A DNA stretch of 20,431 nt, from IMG/VR virus record IMGVR_UViG_3300025632_000108, positions 1-20,431 of that record; one strand, given 5' to 3'. Under the pieces are notes generated by a model. That model had not been told where the DNA came from. It saw nothing but the letters and a program-made list of their open reading frames with translations, and did not search any database. The stretch is from a virus. This document shows, piece by piece, positions 9,101-16,337 of the stretch; the stretch's first letter is position 1, and each line of letters starts with the position of its first letter. The position numbers and the translations under genes are program-made.

Positions 9101-10965
9101 TATCTTTTACCATCTGGTCTAATTTCTAATCTAAGATCACCTGCTCTCCATCCATAGTTACTAGATGAATTAGATATTCTTAATGCAGCTTGTCTGCTTC
9201 TAGCTCTAGTATTAGAAAATGTAGAGTTAGGTGTTACATTAATAGTTTGTAATGTAGTTAAATCTTGTAGTGGATAGTCTCTGCCTTTAATAGTGTAAGT
9301 TACACTATCGCTTGTACCTTGTTGATCTCTAAATTGCACATCAGGTATTAGTTTAGATATAAAAGTAAACTTTTCTCCATCTGGTTCTAAGTCAAAATCA
9401 CTTGATTCAATATAAGCATTAAAATTACTGCCATCATTACCATGACCTTTTTCATGATTGTAAACATAGTTAAGATTGCTTGAATCATTTTTACTTGCAG
9501 CTATAGGATATTCTAGTATTGATGCTTGATCCCATGCTGTTCTTACAAAGCCATCATCAGTTGTGCCTATACTCCAAACATTTTCTAGATAGTTAAATAA
9601 AACATATTTATCTATTTCTGTATTAGTTCCTGATGGATAAAACCATATTACTTCATTAGCAATGTTATTAACTGCAGCAAATACTTTAAATGATTGATCT
9701 TGATTTAAATCAGATAAAACATAATCTAATACTGTACATGGTATTTTTTCTGCAGAACCTGAATAGCTATAAAAGCCACCTACATCCATAAAATAAACTC
9801 TATTATTAGCACTTACAGCAGCATTAGGTCCTATAAGAGATGCTCCTTCTCCTACTTCTGTAAATGAAAATATAAATGGTTCACCAACAAAACGCATAGA
9901 AACAATGCCTACATCAGTCCATATAAGTATTTCTTGCCTTGTTCTAAGTGCTCCAATAATTTCAGAACCTTGTGAAAGTTGTACACCACCAGCTTGATTG
10001 GTTGCTGTAGGAGTCCAATCTACTGCACTTTCTCTATCAGAAAATCTTACTAGTAAAGGGTCTATAGTGCTTGAGCCTATAGGATTGCAACCAAATGCAA
10101 TACAATGTTTGTCTACATCAGAAGTCATTACTTGTATAACTGCTGTAGGAACATCACTTGCACCTGCTTCTGCTGATAGTAATGTAGCTCTAGTACTTAA
10201 ACCATCTGATTCATCCCAAAAATATATTGGTCCACCTCTAGGTGCAGCAAGAGTATCATCACCAAAATTATCTATAGTCCATAATCTAAGTTGATTGGTT
10301 AAAGATAAATCAGCTTTTGATCCCCATGTTCCTGCTCCCCAAGGATTTACACCCCAACCAGTAGTACGAACATAAACATCTAGTCCTGAGTTAATTTGAT
10401 ATACACCATCTACCCCTGAACCACCATTCCCTGTATCACTTGAATTAGCAGTAACAGTATTACCATCACTATCTTTAGCAGTAAAAGTATAAGTATCTGC
10501 AGTAGGAACAGAATCAATTTGATATTCTTGATTTAAAACAGTAGCTGTAATTAATCCACCCAAACTAACAGCTTGTGCAAAAGTAACAAAATCTCCTGCA
10601 ACTGCTCCATGTGCATTATCAGTAGCTGTAATAGTAGATGATCCATTAGTTGCTGCAAATACAACACCATTAGTAGAAGTAGCTCTAATAGGATTTATAT
10701 CGTAATAAATATCTCCATTAAGAACATAAAGTTTTTGATGAGTACCAAGTATTATAAACTGATCTCCATCAATAGCTTTATATGGGTATAGTTTTCTACA
10801 AGTTCCAATAAAACTTCCATCAGTAAATTTATCCCAGCCACCTATGCGTTCAGGTTTACCTTTACGAAATCTTACTTTGTCAGCATCAAACCAACCATAT
10901 TCATTACTGTAGTTAGTACCTTCTTTATTTATACCGGGTCTAAAAACATATTTAACTAAAGGCAT
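9100..10965 (-). CDS. P22 gp10-like tail/DNA-stabilisation protein (beta-propeller-like)
   Basis: A 621-residue protein beginning VKYVFRPGINKEGTNYSNEYGWFDADKVRFRKGKPERIGGW, shown here in short pieces: RPGINKEGT, GWFDADKVRFR, PERIGGW. The middle carries EILIWTDVGIVSMRF, EGASLIGPNAAVSANNRVYF and a YSYSGSAEKIPC segment, typical of phage tail-hub or plug proteins related in organisation to P22 gp10. An insert near residues 110-165 (AHGAVAGDFVTFAQA to YTFTAKD) looks like an added beta domain. The C-terminus (TRARSRQAALRIS, LRLEIRPDGKR) fits the closing strands of such proteins. The protein would sit at the neck or tail of the particle and retain packaged DNA. The assignment to the gp10 group rests on pattern memory, not a search. 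Confidence 0.78.
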   Translation of the reverse strand: MPLVKYVFRPGINKEGTNYSNEYGWFDADKVRFRKGKPERIGGWDKFTDGSFIGTCRKLYPYKAIDGDQFIILGTHQKLYVLNGDIYYDINPIRATSTNGVVFAATNGSSTITATDNAHGAVAGDFVTFAQAVSLGGLITATVLNQEYQIDSVPTADTYTFTAKDSDGNTVTANSSDTGNGGSGVDGVYQINSGLDVYVRTTGWGVNPWGAGTWGSKADLSLTNQLRLWTIDNFGDDTLAAPRGGPIYFWDESDGLSTRATLLSAEAGASDVPTAVIQVMTSDVDKHCIAFGCNPIGSSTIDPLLVRFSDRESAVDWTPTATNQAGGVQLSQGSEIIGALRTRQEILIWTDVGIVSMRFVGEPFIFSFTEVGEGASLIGPNAAVSANNRVYFMDVGGFYSYSGSAEKIPCTVLDYVLSDLNQDQSFKVFAAVNNIANEVIWFYPSGTNTEIDKYVLFNYLENVWSIGTTDDGFVRTAWDQASILEYPIAASKNDSSNLNYVYNHEKGHGNDGSNFNAYIESSDFDLEPDGEKFTFISKLIPDVQFRDQQGTSDSVTYTIKGRDYPLQDLTTLQTINVTPNSTFSNTRARSRQAALRISNSSSNYGWRAGDLRLEIRPDGKR

Positions 10966-11408
10966 TACACAGCACTCCAGTCTTTATCTTCAAACATTAA
11001 TGCTTCTGCTTCTCTCCGTCTTATTAATCCTTCTAAAACTTTACCATTTGCTTTATTCCATCTTTTTATTTGACTTGGAATTAAATGGTAATCACCTGCA
11101 TTTAAAAATTTTAACATAGTAGATGCTTTTAAATTAGCTGGACCAAGATTAAATACCCAAGATACCAAAGCATCAAACTGATTTTGTTTAAGAGGAATCT
11201 TTACTAGCTCTTTGATATAACCTTCATACTCTTGCATTTCATGTAATAACAAATTATCTGCTTCTTTTTGCGTAAGAGTATCTCCTTCTTTTACATCTTT
11301 AGTTGAACCATAACCTATAGTCCAAACACCTGCTGCACATTGATATGCTTCTAATTTACATCCTTCAAATTTTTTTATTAAAGATATTCCTTCTTGTGAT
11401 ATGTTCAT
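10965..11408 (-). CDS. Endolysin, GH24 T4-type lysozyme
   Basis: A 147-residue lysozyme that cleaves the peptidoglycan MurNAc-GlcNAc bond. Near the N-terminus are LIKKFEG (Glu15), AYQCAAGVWTIGYG (Cys24 and Thr30). The spacing of 9 and 6 residues equals the T4 triad Glu11-Asp20-Thr26, with Cys in place of Asp, a variant known in many prophage endolysins. NQFDALVSWVFNLG and the C-terminal GLIRRREAEALMF segment match the family, and the length is typical. There is no signal peptide or signal-anchor, so it should accumulate in the cytoplasm and need a holin. AGGAG lies 5 bases before the ATG, and the start overlaps the o-spanin stop as ATGA. Confidence 0.95.
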   Translation of the reverse strand: MNISQEGISLIKKFEGCKLEAYQCAAGVWTIGYGSTKDVKEGDTLTQKEADNLLLHEMQEYEGYIKELVKIPLKQNQFDALVSWVFNLGPANLKASTMLKFLNAGDYHLIPSQIKRWNKANGKVLEGLIRRREAEALMFEDKDWSAV

Positions 11409-11791
11409 TTATTCTCCTGCGGTGTAGTAACTTTTCTATAATATACAACTACTTCTTGTAACTCACTGATATAGCGTTTCAATTCTTGTGTATTGTATGC
11501 CATCAACTCATAGTCGGGTACTGACATAGCAAGAAATACAACATTACCACTATCTTTTTCTATTTGTGCAAGAAACTCATCTAAATTTTTATCTGAAACA
11601 ACATACCAATATGGATCATTTAAAGATATTTCACGAGGCATAACTGGTTGTGCTATAGATCGTTCTATAGGTTTAGAAATAATTTCTACTTGTTGTCTAC
11701 TCGGAAACAGACTGCAGCTGGAGATTATCGTCAAGACCATCAATAGTCCTGCTAACTTCTTCGATGCTATCAAATACTTTTTTTGTTCCAT
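11405..11791 (-). CDS. Outer-membrane spanin-like lipoprotein (o-spanin, Rz1-type)
   Basis: A 128-residue protein with a basic N-region, a hydrophobic core and a lipobox ISSC (Cys26), so signal peptidase II should produce a lipoprotein of about 103 residues. The mature part holds SKPIERSIAQPVMP, then DPYWYVVSDKNLDEF and ELKRYISELQEVVVYY. Its gene begins inside the i-spanin-like gene in another frame, overlapping it by 95 bases, the classic Rz/Rz1 arrangement. It is longer than lambda Rz1 but a spanin role is well supported by lipobox, overlap and the adjacent endolysin. It would pair with the inner-membrane subunit across the periplasm to fuse membranes at the last step of lysis. Confidence 0.78.
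   Translation of the reverse strand: MEQKKYLIASKKLAGLLMVLTIISSCSLFPSRQQVEIISKPIERSIAQPVMPREISLNDPYWYVVSDKNLDEFLAQIEKDSGNVVFLAMSVPDYELMAYNTQELKRYISELQEVVVYYRKVTTPQENK
11414..11418 (-). promoter_or_regulatory. Shine-Dalgarno site AGGAG for the endolysin
   Basis: AGGAG is 5 bases from the ATG at 11408, within the o-spanin coding end. Confidence 0.7.
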
Positions 11792-12092
11792 TGTTTACCC
11801 TTGTTTCAATTAAATTAGGTTTAGCAATAGCTAATTTAGTTAAATTGTGTCTTTTAAATATATCAAGATAACGAGTCATTTCTAATTCTATTTCGTTATT
11901 TCTTTTTTGTATTTCTAATAAACCTTCTGATTGCGTTTTAAAATCTTCTTGCAAAGTTTTAATAGCTTCTTTTTGTTCTTGATCTCTTAGCTTAAATGCT
12001 TGATTAAGTTCTGCTAGTTTAGAGTTTTCATTCCAAAGAAAAAAAGTAAACAGACCTAGTATTGCAAGTACACCTAATAAAATTCTACTCAT
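11697..12092 (-). CDS. Inner-membrane spanin-like protein (i-spanin, Rz-type)
   Basis: A 131-residue protein with an N-terminal membrane segment (ILLGVLAILGLFTFFLW, residues about 4-20) followed by a long charged coiled-coil (about 24-80) and a periplasmic C-terminal part with MTRYLDIFKRHNLTKLAIAKP. N-in topology with a coiled-coil is the usual i-spanin design. The o-spanin-like lipoprotein gene starts within its 3' end. Its ATG overlaps the stop of the small lipoprotein gene as ATGA. The HNLTKLAIAKP pattern is one I recognise from spanin genes of marine phages. Confidence 0.78.
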   Translation of the reverse strand: MSRILLGVLAILGLFTFFLWNENSKLAELNQAFKLRDQEQKEAIKTLQEDFKTQSEGLLEIQKRNNEIELEMTRYLDIFKRHNLTKLAIAKPNLIETRVNNGTKKVFDSIEEVSRTIDGLDDNLQLQSVSE

Positions 12093-12259
12093 TTATTAAA
12101 CTCTCCCATGCATTCTGTCCATAACTCTGTATTTATTAAATGTTTGCAAACTTCATATTGATTACGCCATTGTTCAGGATCATAAGCATCAGACCATTCT
12201 TTTTTAGGCATAGGTACTGTGCAACTTGTAAGTACAATAATGCCTAATAAATAACGCAT
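12089..12259 (-). CDS. Small lipoprotein in lysis cassette (56 aa)
   Basis: An ATG at 12259 opens a 56-residue frame: MRYLLGIIVLTSC, then VPMPKKEWSDAYDPEQW, ending CMGEFNK. The first 13 residues are a very short lipoprotein signal with lipobox LTSC (Cys13). Two further Cys (positions 38 and 50) are in the mature part. The gene exactly fills the space between its neighbours: its ATG shares one base with the previous stop (TAATG) and its TGA overlaps the i-spanin ATG (ATGA). That fit is the main support. Function is unknown; it may be a second outer-membrane partner or accessory to lysis. Confidence 0.75.
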   Translation of the reverse strand: MRYLLGIIVLTSCTVPMPKKEWSDAYDPEQWRNQYEVCKHLINTELWTECMGEFNK

Positions 12260-12606
12260 TATCCGTTTAATGGATTATCGTCTTTATTTTCTAATTTACT
12301 TAAATCTTTTTCTAAACTTTGTAAATCAGCTTTAATAGTAGCAATGTCTGTTTTAATTTCAGTTACATCAGGAACAGATATACTATCTATTTCTTTTTCT
12401 AAAAACTGAACAGATGTTTCTATAGATGCAAAGCGTTCTTCAATAACTTTCATTTCGTTTTCTGTTTCGCCTAAACCACCAATCTTGGCTTCTAGGTTAG
12501 TAATACGATTAACATACTGTGCTCCAGTCCATCCAAATCCTGCTAAGGTAGAAACTATTGTTGCTAAAGCTATAAGCTGTCCTGTTTTGCTTTGAAACCA
12601 ATCCAT
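12259..12606 (-). CDS. Small membrane protein with coiled-coil; holin-like candidate
   Basis: A 115-residue protein from an ATG at 12606, chosen because GGAG lies 6 bases upstream; an in-frame GTG at 12618 would lie upstream of that site. It starts MDWFQSKTGQLIALATIVST, giving one N-terminal membrane segment (about residues 10-30), then a coiled-coil rich in Glu, Lys, Ile and Leu (about 34-108). No enzyme motif is present. Position directly before the lysis genes makes a holin or spanin-accessory role possible, but single-TM proteins with coiled-coils have many roles. Confidence 0.75.
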   Translation of the reverse strand: MDWFQSKTGQLIALATIVSTLAGFGWTGAQYVNRITNLEAKIGGLGETENEMKVIEERFASIETSVQFLEKEIDSISVPDVTEIKTDIATIKADLQSLEKDLSKLENKDDNPLNG

Positions 12607-12608
12607 AA

Positions 12609-14861
12609 TTATCTCCACATATTAGGTTGATCATTTATCATTTGACCTAACCCTTTTAAATTATCATTTACCAGTCCATAAAAAGCACTGGTATTATCAT
12701 CTAGTGTAGCAGAAGTATATATATCAGAGCTACTGTACCAGTCTTGAGCATCAGGTACGCTAACTTGTGAATAGTTATTAAAAGCAGGAACATAGCCTAT
12801 TAGTGCTATTAGTTTAGACTCATCTCCGTATTTACCTGTTTCTTGTTGTTGTTCTTCTATTTCTTCTTGTTGTGCTTCTATGTTTGCTGCAATTATCTTG
12901 TCTGCTATTTGATCTGCTTCTGAAGCTGTCATAACTCCTGAAGATGCAGTATCAATTTCGCCTTGTACATTTTGCACTTGCACATCAGCTACAACCATAG
13001 ATGCTGCATTATCAAATGTAGGCAAAGGTGTTATAGATACAGACATACTATTAGAACTACCTACATCACTTTGCATAGACAGAACTTGGTTTGTTTGTTG
13101 TGTTGCACTAGCAAATTGATCGGATGCACTAGGACTGCTAGAGGTGCTAATACCACCACTAGATGCTGTAGAGCTTCCTGTTGATGTATTTCCTGTAGAT
13201 GAATAACTAGATGTATTATTTGATTGAGAGCCACCAGAGGCTTGTGAGTAGCTGTTAGCTGCTGTTTGTACTCCTGCTCTAACTGCATTAAGTGCTGTAA
13301 CCATTAATTTGTTTTTACCTGTAGGTTCGTCAGATTCTACTACTGCAAACTCTTCTTGAATTTCTTCTATAGATTCTTCTCTAATTTCTTCTTCTCTTTC
13401 TGCAATTCTTTCTTCTTCCATAGCTTCTTGCATTTCTTCTATTTCTTCAAAAACTTCTTCTACAGTTTCTTCTTCAAAGATTTCTTCAAGAAATTCTTCT
13501 TCTGGTTCATCAAGATTAACAAATTCTTCTTCAATTCTTTCTTCAAAATGTTCATTAGTTTCTTCATCAAACCATTCCTCTAATTCTTCAATACTATTAA
13601 ATTCAATAAATGTTTCAGGTTCGCTGTAATCTTCTACTAAAAAAGTTTCTTGAAATATAAATTCATCTAACAATAAATCGTCTTGATGTAATGGCTCATC
13701 ATGATGTGAAACAAAATCATCTATAAATGGTAAAGGTTCAGGTTCAAAAAATATTATTAATTCTTCAGGTTCAGAGCCATCAAAATATTCTTCAAAGTTA
13801 TCACCACTAAATTCTTCATAAGATGGAAACATCTCATCTTCAAAAATTTCAACTACTGTAAATTGTTCTTCAAAACCATAATCATTATAGTGATCATCTT
13901 CAAATATACCTGTGGCAAATTGTTCTTGCTCATCTACAAAACCATAATCAACATTGCTGTCATCAAAAAAAGCTACTGATTCTTCTTGTGTATATCCTGC
14001 ACAAAAAGGTGCATATTGTGGATCATCAGCACATTGTTGATCATCATAAGCATCCCAATAGTTAGGGCATGACTCACTATAAAGACCACTGATATTACAT
14101 TGTTGTGTTAATAAAGCATCTGCATAACCTGAACAACTAGAATCATTTAATGCGTTGCTACAATCAACGCTATTACCACTACCTGATCCATATAAAGAAC
14201 CGCCATTTTCTAAGTTAGTGTTTTTATCAGAGTTATTCCAGTCGTAGTTATAGCAACTAGAACCATTAGTTGTGCCAGTATTACATTCATCGTGATAGTA
14301 ATAAGTATAAGAATTTTCTTTTTTAGAACCTATTTCTCCAATAAGAACATCATGGTTAATAATATCTAATGCACCATAGCGTATGTCAAAAGAGTTGTTG
14401 TTCCAAAGTATTATTTCAAAGCTGTTGTCTGATGCTCTGTTGTACTCCCTCATGTCGTACCATCCAAAAATCATCTTGCTTGAGTCACCCCAAGACTTCA
14501 TGCGAGAATCGTTGTCTCGTATTAAGTCTGTCCAGAAAGGGTATATGGTGTAAGTATGCTGTCCATTAATAGGGTCAGGAGTATAGTCATTACAATAGCT
14601 ACCACTAGAACCAAAATGGAGACATCCATTCGTTGCCATTCGTGCTTGTGTAAAAGTAGAGCCGTAAAAAGTAAAATTAAAAGAAAGATCAATTGCAGGA
14701 CTAATACCATCATCTACTACCTCATATGCTAACTCACCATTAAAACTATTAGCGTTTGTTTGTAAATGATATAAGTCTTGTCCTGATTCGTAGGTATATT
14801 GACTTAAAGCATTAACGCTAAATAGAAATGCTATTGCGAAGCATAAAATTCTTTTTTGCAT
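12609..14861 (-). CDS. Secreted mosaic protein: NIDO-like domain, Cys repeats, acidic E/F-rich stretch
   Basis: A 750-residue protein. Residues 1-20 are a Sec signal peptide (KR, hydrophobic core, cleavage ALS-Q). Residues about 25-180 resemble a nidogen-type (NIDO) domain: FNFTFYGSTFTQARMATNG, YPFWTDL and SFEIILWNNNSFDIRYG. Residues 193-290 hold eight Cys, including two full 22-residue repeats. Residues about 295-512 are extremely acidic with regularly placed Phe. Residues about 536-605 are a Ser/Thr/Gly/Asn linker. The C-terminus has a helical Gln/Glu segment and a motif LIALIGYVPAFNNYSQV with VPDAQDWY, which I associate with marine phage proteins. Its start overlaps the previous gene by 31 bases. 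It should act in the periplasm or outside the cell; function is unknown. Confidence 0.85.
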   Translation of the reverse strand: MQKRILCFAIAFLFSVNALSQYTYESGQDLYHLQTNANSFNGELAYEVVDDGISPAIDLSFNFTFYGSTFTQARMATNGCLHFGSSGSYCNDYTPDPINGQHTYTIYPFWTDLIRDNDSRMKSWGDSSKMIFGWYDMREYNRASDNSFEIILWNNNSFDIRYGALDIINHDVLIGEIGSKKENSYTYYYHDECNTGTTNGSSCYNYDWNNSDKNTNLENGGSLYGSGSGNSVDCSNALNDSSCSGYADALLTQQCNISGLYSESCPNYWDAYDDQQCADDPQYAPFCAGYTQEESVAFFDDSNVDYGFVDEQEQFATGIFEDDHYNDYGFEEQFTVVEIFEDEMFPSYEEFSGDNFEEYFDGSEPEELIIFFEPEPLPFIDDFVSHHDEPLHQDDLLLDEFIFQETFLVEDYSEPETFIEFNSIEELEEWFDEETNEHFEERIEEEFVNLDEPEEEFLEEIFEEETVEEVFEEIEEMQEAMEEERIAEREEEIREESIEEIQEEFAVVESDEPTGKNKLMVTALNAVRAGVQTAANSYSQASGGSQSNNTSSYSSTGNTSTGSSTASSGGISTSSSPSASDQFASATQQTNQVLSMQSDVGSSNSMSVSITPLPTFDNAASMVVADVQVQNVQGEIDTASSGVMTASEADQIADKIIAANIEAQQEEIEEQQQETGKYGDESKLIALIGYVPAFNNYSQVSVPDAQDWYSSSDIYTSATLDDNTSAFYGLVNDNLKGLGQMINDQPNMWR
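12613..12616 (-). promoter_or_regulatory. Shine-Dalgarno site GGAG deciding the start of the 115-aa gene
   Basis: GGAG lies 6 bases before the ATG at 12606, inside the last codons of the 750-aa gene, and excludes the upstream GTG. Confidence 0.65.
13326..13979 (-). repeat. Glu/Phe-rich acidic low-complexity stretch within the 750-aa protein
   Basis: Residues about 295-512 are dominated by Glu and Asp with recurrent Phe, Ile and Tyr (patterns such as EEFLEEIFEEE and FEEIEEMQEAMEEE). Basic residues are rare. The first half looks extended, the second half helical. The opposite strand gives a Phe/Ser frame that is only a shadow. Confidence 0.8.
13992..14135 (-). repeat. Tandem 22-residue Cys repeats inside the 750-aa secreted protein
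   Basis: Two full units and the start of a third occur at residues 243-264, 265-286 and 287-290. Each begins C-x-x-Y and has QQC twelve residues later. Cys243-Cys265-Cys287 and Cys255-Cys277 are each exactly 22 residues apart. The units differ at many other positions, so they are old and kept for the Cys/Tyr/Gln pattern, presumably forming disulfides after export. Confidence 0.85.
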
Positions 14862-15922
14862 TGTTTTGTAGTTTTGGTTTTTCTTGTGTAAGTTTTTTTA
14901 ACTAAACCTACAACATCTTTATTTATTTTTAATCTATTTGGATTAACTTCATGTGTACATTTAGCTATGTATTCTTTTTCTGCATCTTCTACATCAGGTC
15001 TTTTAGATTGATTTTTATCCCATTCTGCTGATGCTTCTTTACCAATTTTACCTTCATACGGACAAGGAGTACCTGCCATAGACATAGCTTTAAATACTCT
15101 TTTGTCTTGGCATAATAAAGCTACTGATGCTACTTTCATGCCCATATCGTAAAGATATTTTGATAATTTTAGTCTTTCACAATTTTGATCTGTAATAGTT
15201 TTACCACCTGAAAAACCAAATACTTGTCCTTGAAATGCACCTGATACACCAGTGGTACATAAGTCCTGTGAATAAGACATTATAGATGGAGCAATAGCAG
15301 ATGCAGGGGGAGCTTCTGATTTAATATTTTGATTAATTGTTTGTGTGCTATTAGATTCGTTTATGTTTCTATTAGTATTATCTGATCTCGTATTGTTATT
15401 GTTAGTATTTGTATTATCAGTTGTAACATTAGAATCTGAAGTTGATTGATTAATGTTTGTGTTTTGATTGGTGTTATTAGATGTGCTGTTATTCGTGTTA
15501 TTAACATTCTGATTTACTGTTGAATTTACAGTTGAATTAGATGTTGATGTATTCACATTATTATTTGTATTTGTATTATTTGATGTAGAAGTTGCTGTTG
15601 AAGTATTTACATTTACATTATTGTTTGTGTTGACATTCGTATTATTGTTCGTGTTGGTCGCTGTGCTTGTAGTCGTATTCGTATTTACATTTGTGTTTGA
15701 ATTTGTGTTGTTATTCGTAGCTGTTGAAGTGTTGGTATTTGTGTTTGTGTTTGTATTAGTATTTGTCGTAGTTGTAGTATTGACTGTATCAAGACTGTTA
15801 TTCTCACAATATTGAGAACCATTTACACAAGCTGTTCCTGATTGTTGTGATGACTGAGCAAATGCATTAGCAGAAAATATAATTCCTAAAAATATAATTG
15901 ACTGGTAAATATTATTTTTCAT
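14831..15922 (-). CDS. Secreted protein with long Asn/Thr tract and conserved Cys-containing C-terminal domain
   Basis: A 363-residue protein with a signal peptide (MKNNIYQSIIFLGIIFSANAFA, cleavage AFA-Q at 22/23 by inspection). A short part with two Cys (32, 39) precedes a tract at residues about 47-200 built almost only of Asn, Thr and Ser, with Val, Gln and Asp. The C-terminal part (201-363) begins APPASAIAPSIMSYSQDLC and contains DQNCERLKLSKYLYDMG, VALLCQDKRVFKAMSMAGTPCP and a Lys-rich tail; the GTPCP region is one I recognise in proteins of several marine phages, without a known function. Its start overlaps the nuclease gene by 11 bases and its end overlaps the 750-aa gene by 31. GGAG lies about 13 bases before the ATG. 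The two secreted genes look like one unit. Confidence 0.85.
   Translation of the reverse strand: MKNNIYQSIIFLGIIFSANAFAQSSQQSGTACVNGSQYCENNSLDTVNTTTTTNTNTNTNTNTNTSTATNNNTNSNTNVNTNTTTSTATNTNNNTNVNTNNNVNVNTSTATSTSNNTNTNNNVNTSTSNSTVNSTVNQNVNNTNNSTSNNTNQNTNINQSTSDSNVTTDNTNTNNNNTRSDNTNRNINESNSTQTINQNIKSEAPPASAIAPSIMSYSQDLCTTGVSGAFQGQVFGFSGGKTITDQNCERLKLSKYLYDMGMKVASVALLCQDKRVFKAMSMAGTPCPYEGKIGKEASAEWDKNQSKRPDVEDAEKEYIAKCTHEVNPNRLKINKDVVGLVKKTYTRKTKTTKQCKKEFYASQ
15323..15784 (-). repeat. Asn/Thr low-complexity tract (coding repeat)
   Basis: About 154 codons encode mostly Asn and Thr, at first as alternating NTNTNT. On the DNA level it is a degenerate AAYACN repeat with mixed synonymous codons rather than a pure microsatellite. 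The higher-numbered third uses more AAC, ACG and ACC than most genes in the window. Confidence 0.88.
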
Positions 15923-16337
15923 TTGGGGTAAATACTCCTAACTCTATAAGTTTACTTCTATTCACTAAATGCTCTGCTTCAATATCATCTTTACTTTGTC
16001 CATGATATGCAACAGCCAAATAGCCTTCTATCATAGAAACATTAATATTAATGTCATCTACAATAACTTCCCCTAATACACGACCATATTTGCCTTTAGA
16101 ATCTTTTAACTTTGATCGTAATACTACTTTAGTGCCATTGTGAATAGCATCACCTAAATACTTTGCAGCTAATTTTCCTCTAGCTTTTTCGTCTTTATCT
16201 CTGGTTCTTGATTCAGGTGTATCAATCCCATAAAGGCGTACACGACACTTGTGAAAAATAGAAAAGCCAAGATCAAGAATAACATCAACAGTGTCGCCAT
16301 CAACCACCCTAGTGACTGTGCAACCATATTCATACAT
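15912..16337 (-). CDS. Staphylococcal nuclease-type (SNase/TNase) nuclease
   Basis: A 141-residue SNase-fold protein. VTRVVDGDTVDVILDLG carries the two Asp (13, 15) of the calcium-binding region, VRLYGIDTPE provides Arg34, Asp39 and Glu42, and GKYGRVLGEV provides Arg86. These correspond to the Arg35, Asp40, Glu43 and Arg87 set of the family, so it is predicted active on DNA or RNA. There is no signal peptide, so it acts in the cytoplasm unless released at lysis. The start shares a base with the previous stop (TAATG). Phage SNases are usually thought to help degrade host DNA or process genomes; which applies here is not shown by the sequence. Confidence 0.92.
   Translation of the reverse strand: MYEYGCTVTRVVDGDTVDVILDLGFSIFHKCRVRLYGIDTPESRTRDKDEKARGKLAAKYLGDAIHNGTKVVLRSKLKDSKGKYGRVLGEVIVDDININVSMIEGYLAVAYHGQSKDDIEAEHLVNRSKLIELGVFTPNEK

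Noticed and set aside
11697-11791. Frameshifted single gene at the spanin pair
   Set aside because: Each frame has its own start and complete features (TM/coiled-coil and lipobox), which is the usual Rz/Rz1 overlap.
15323-15784. Possible CRISPR or satellite array
   Set aside because: The repeat is a degenerate codon pattern in frame with a secreted protein; there are no constant repeats with unique spacers.
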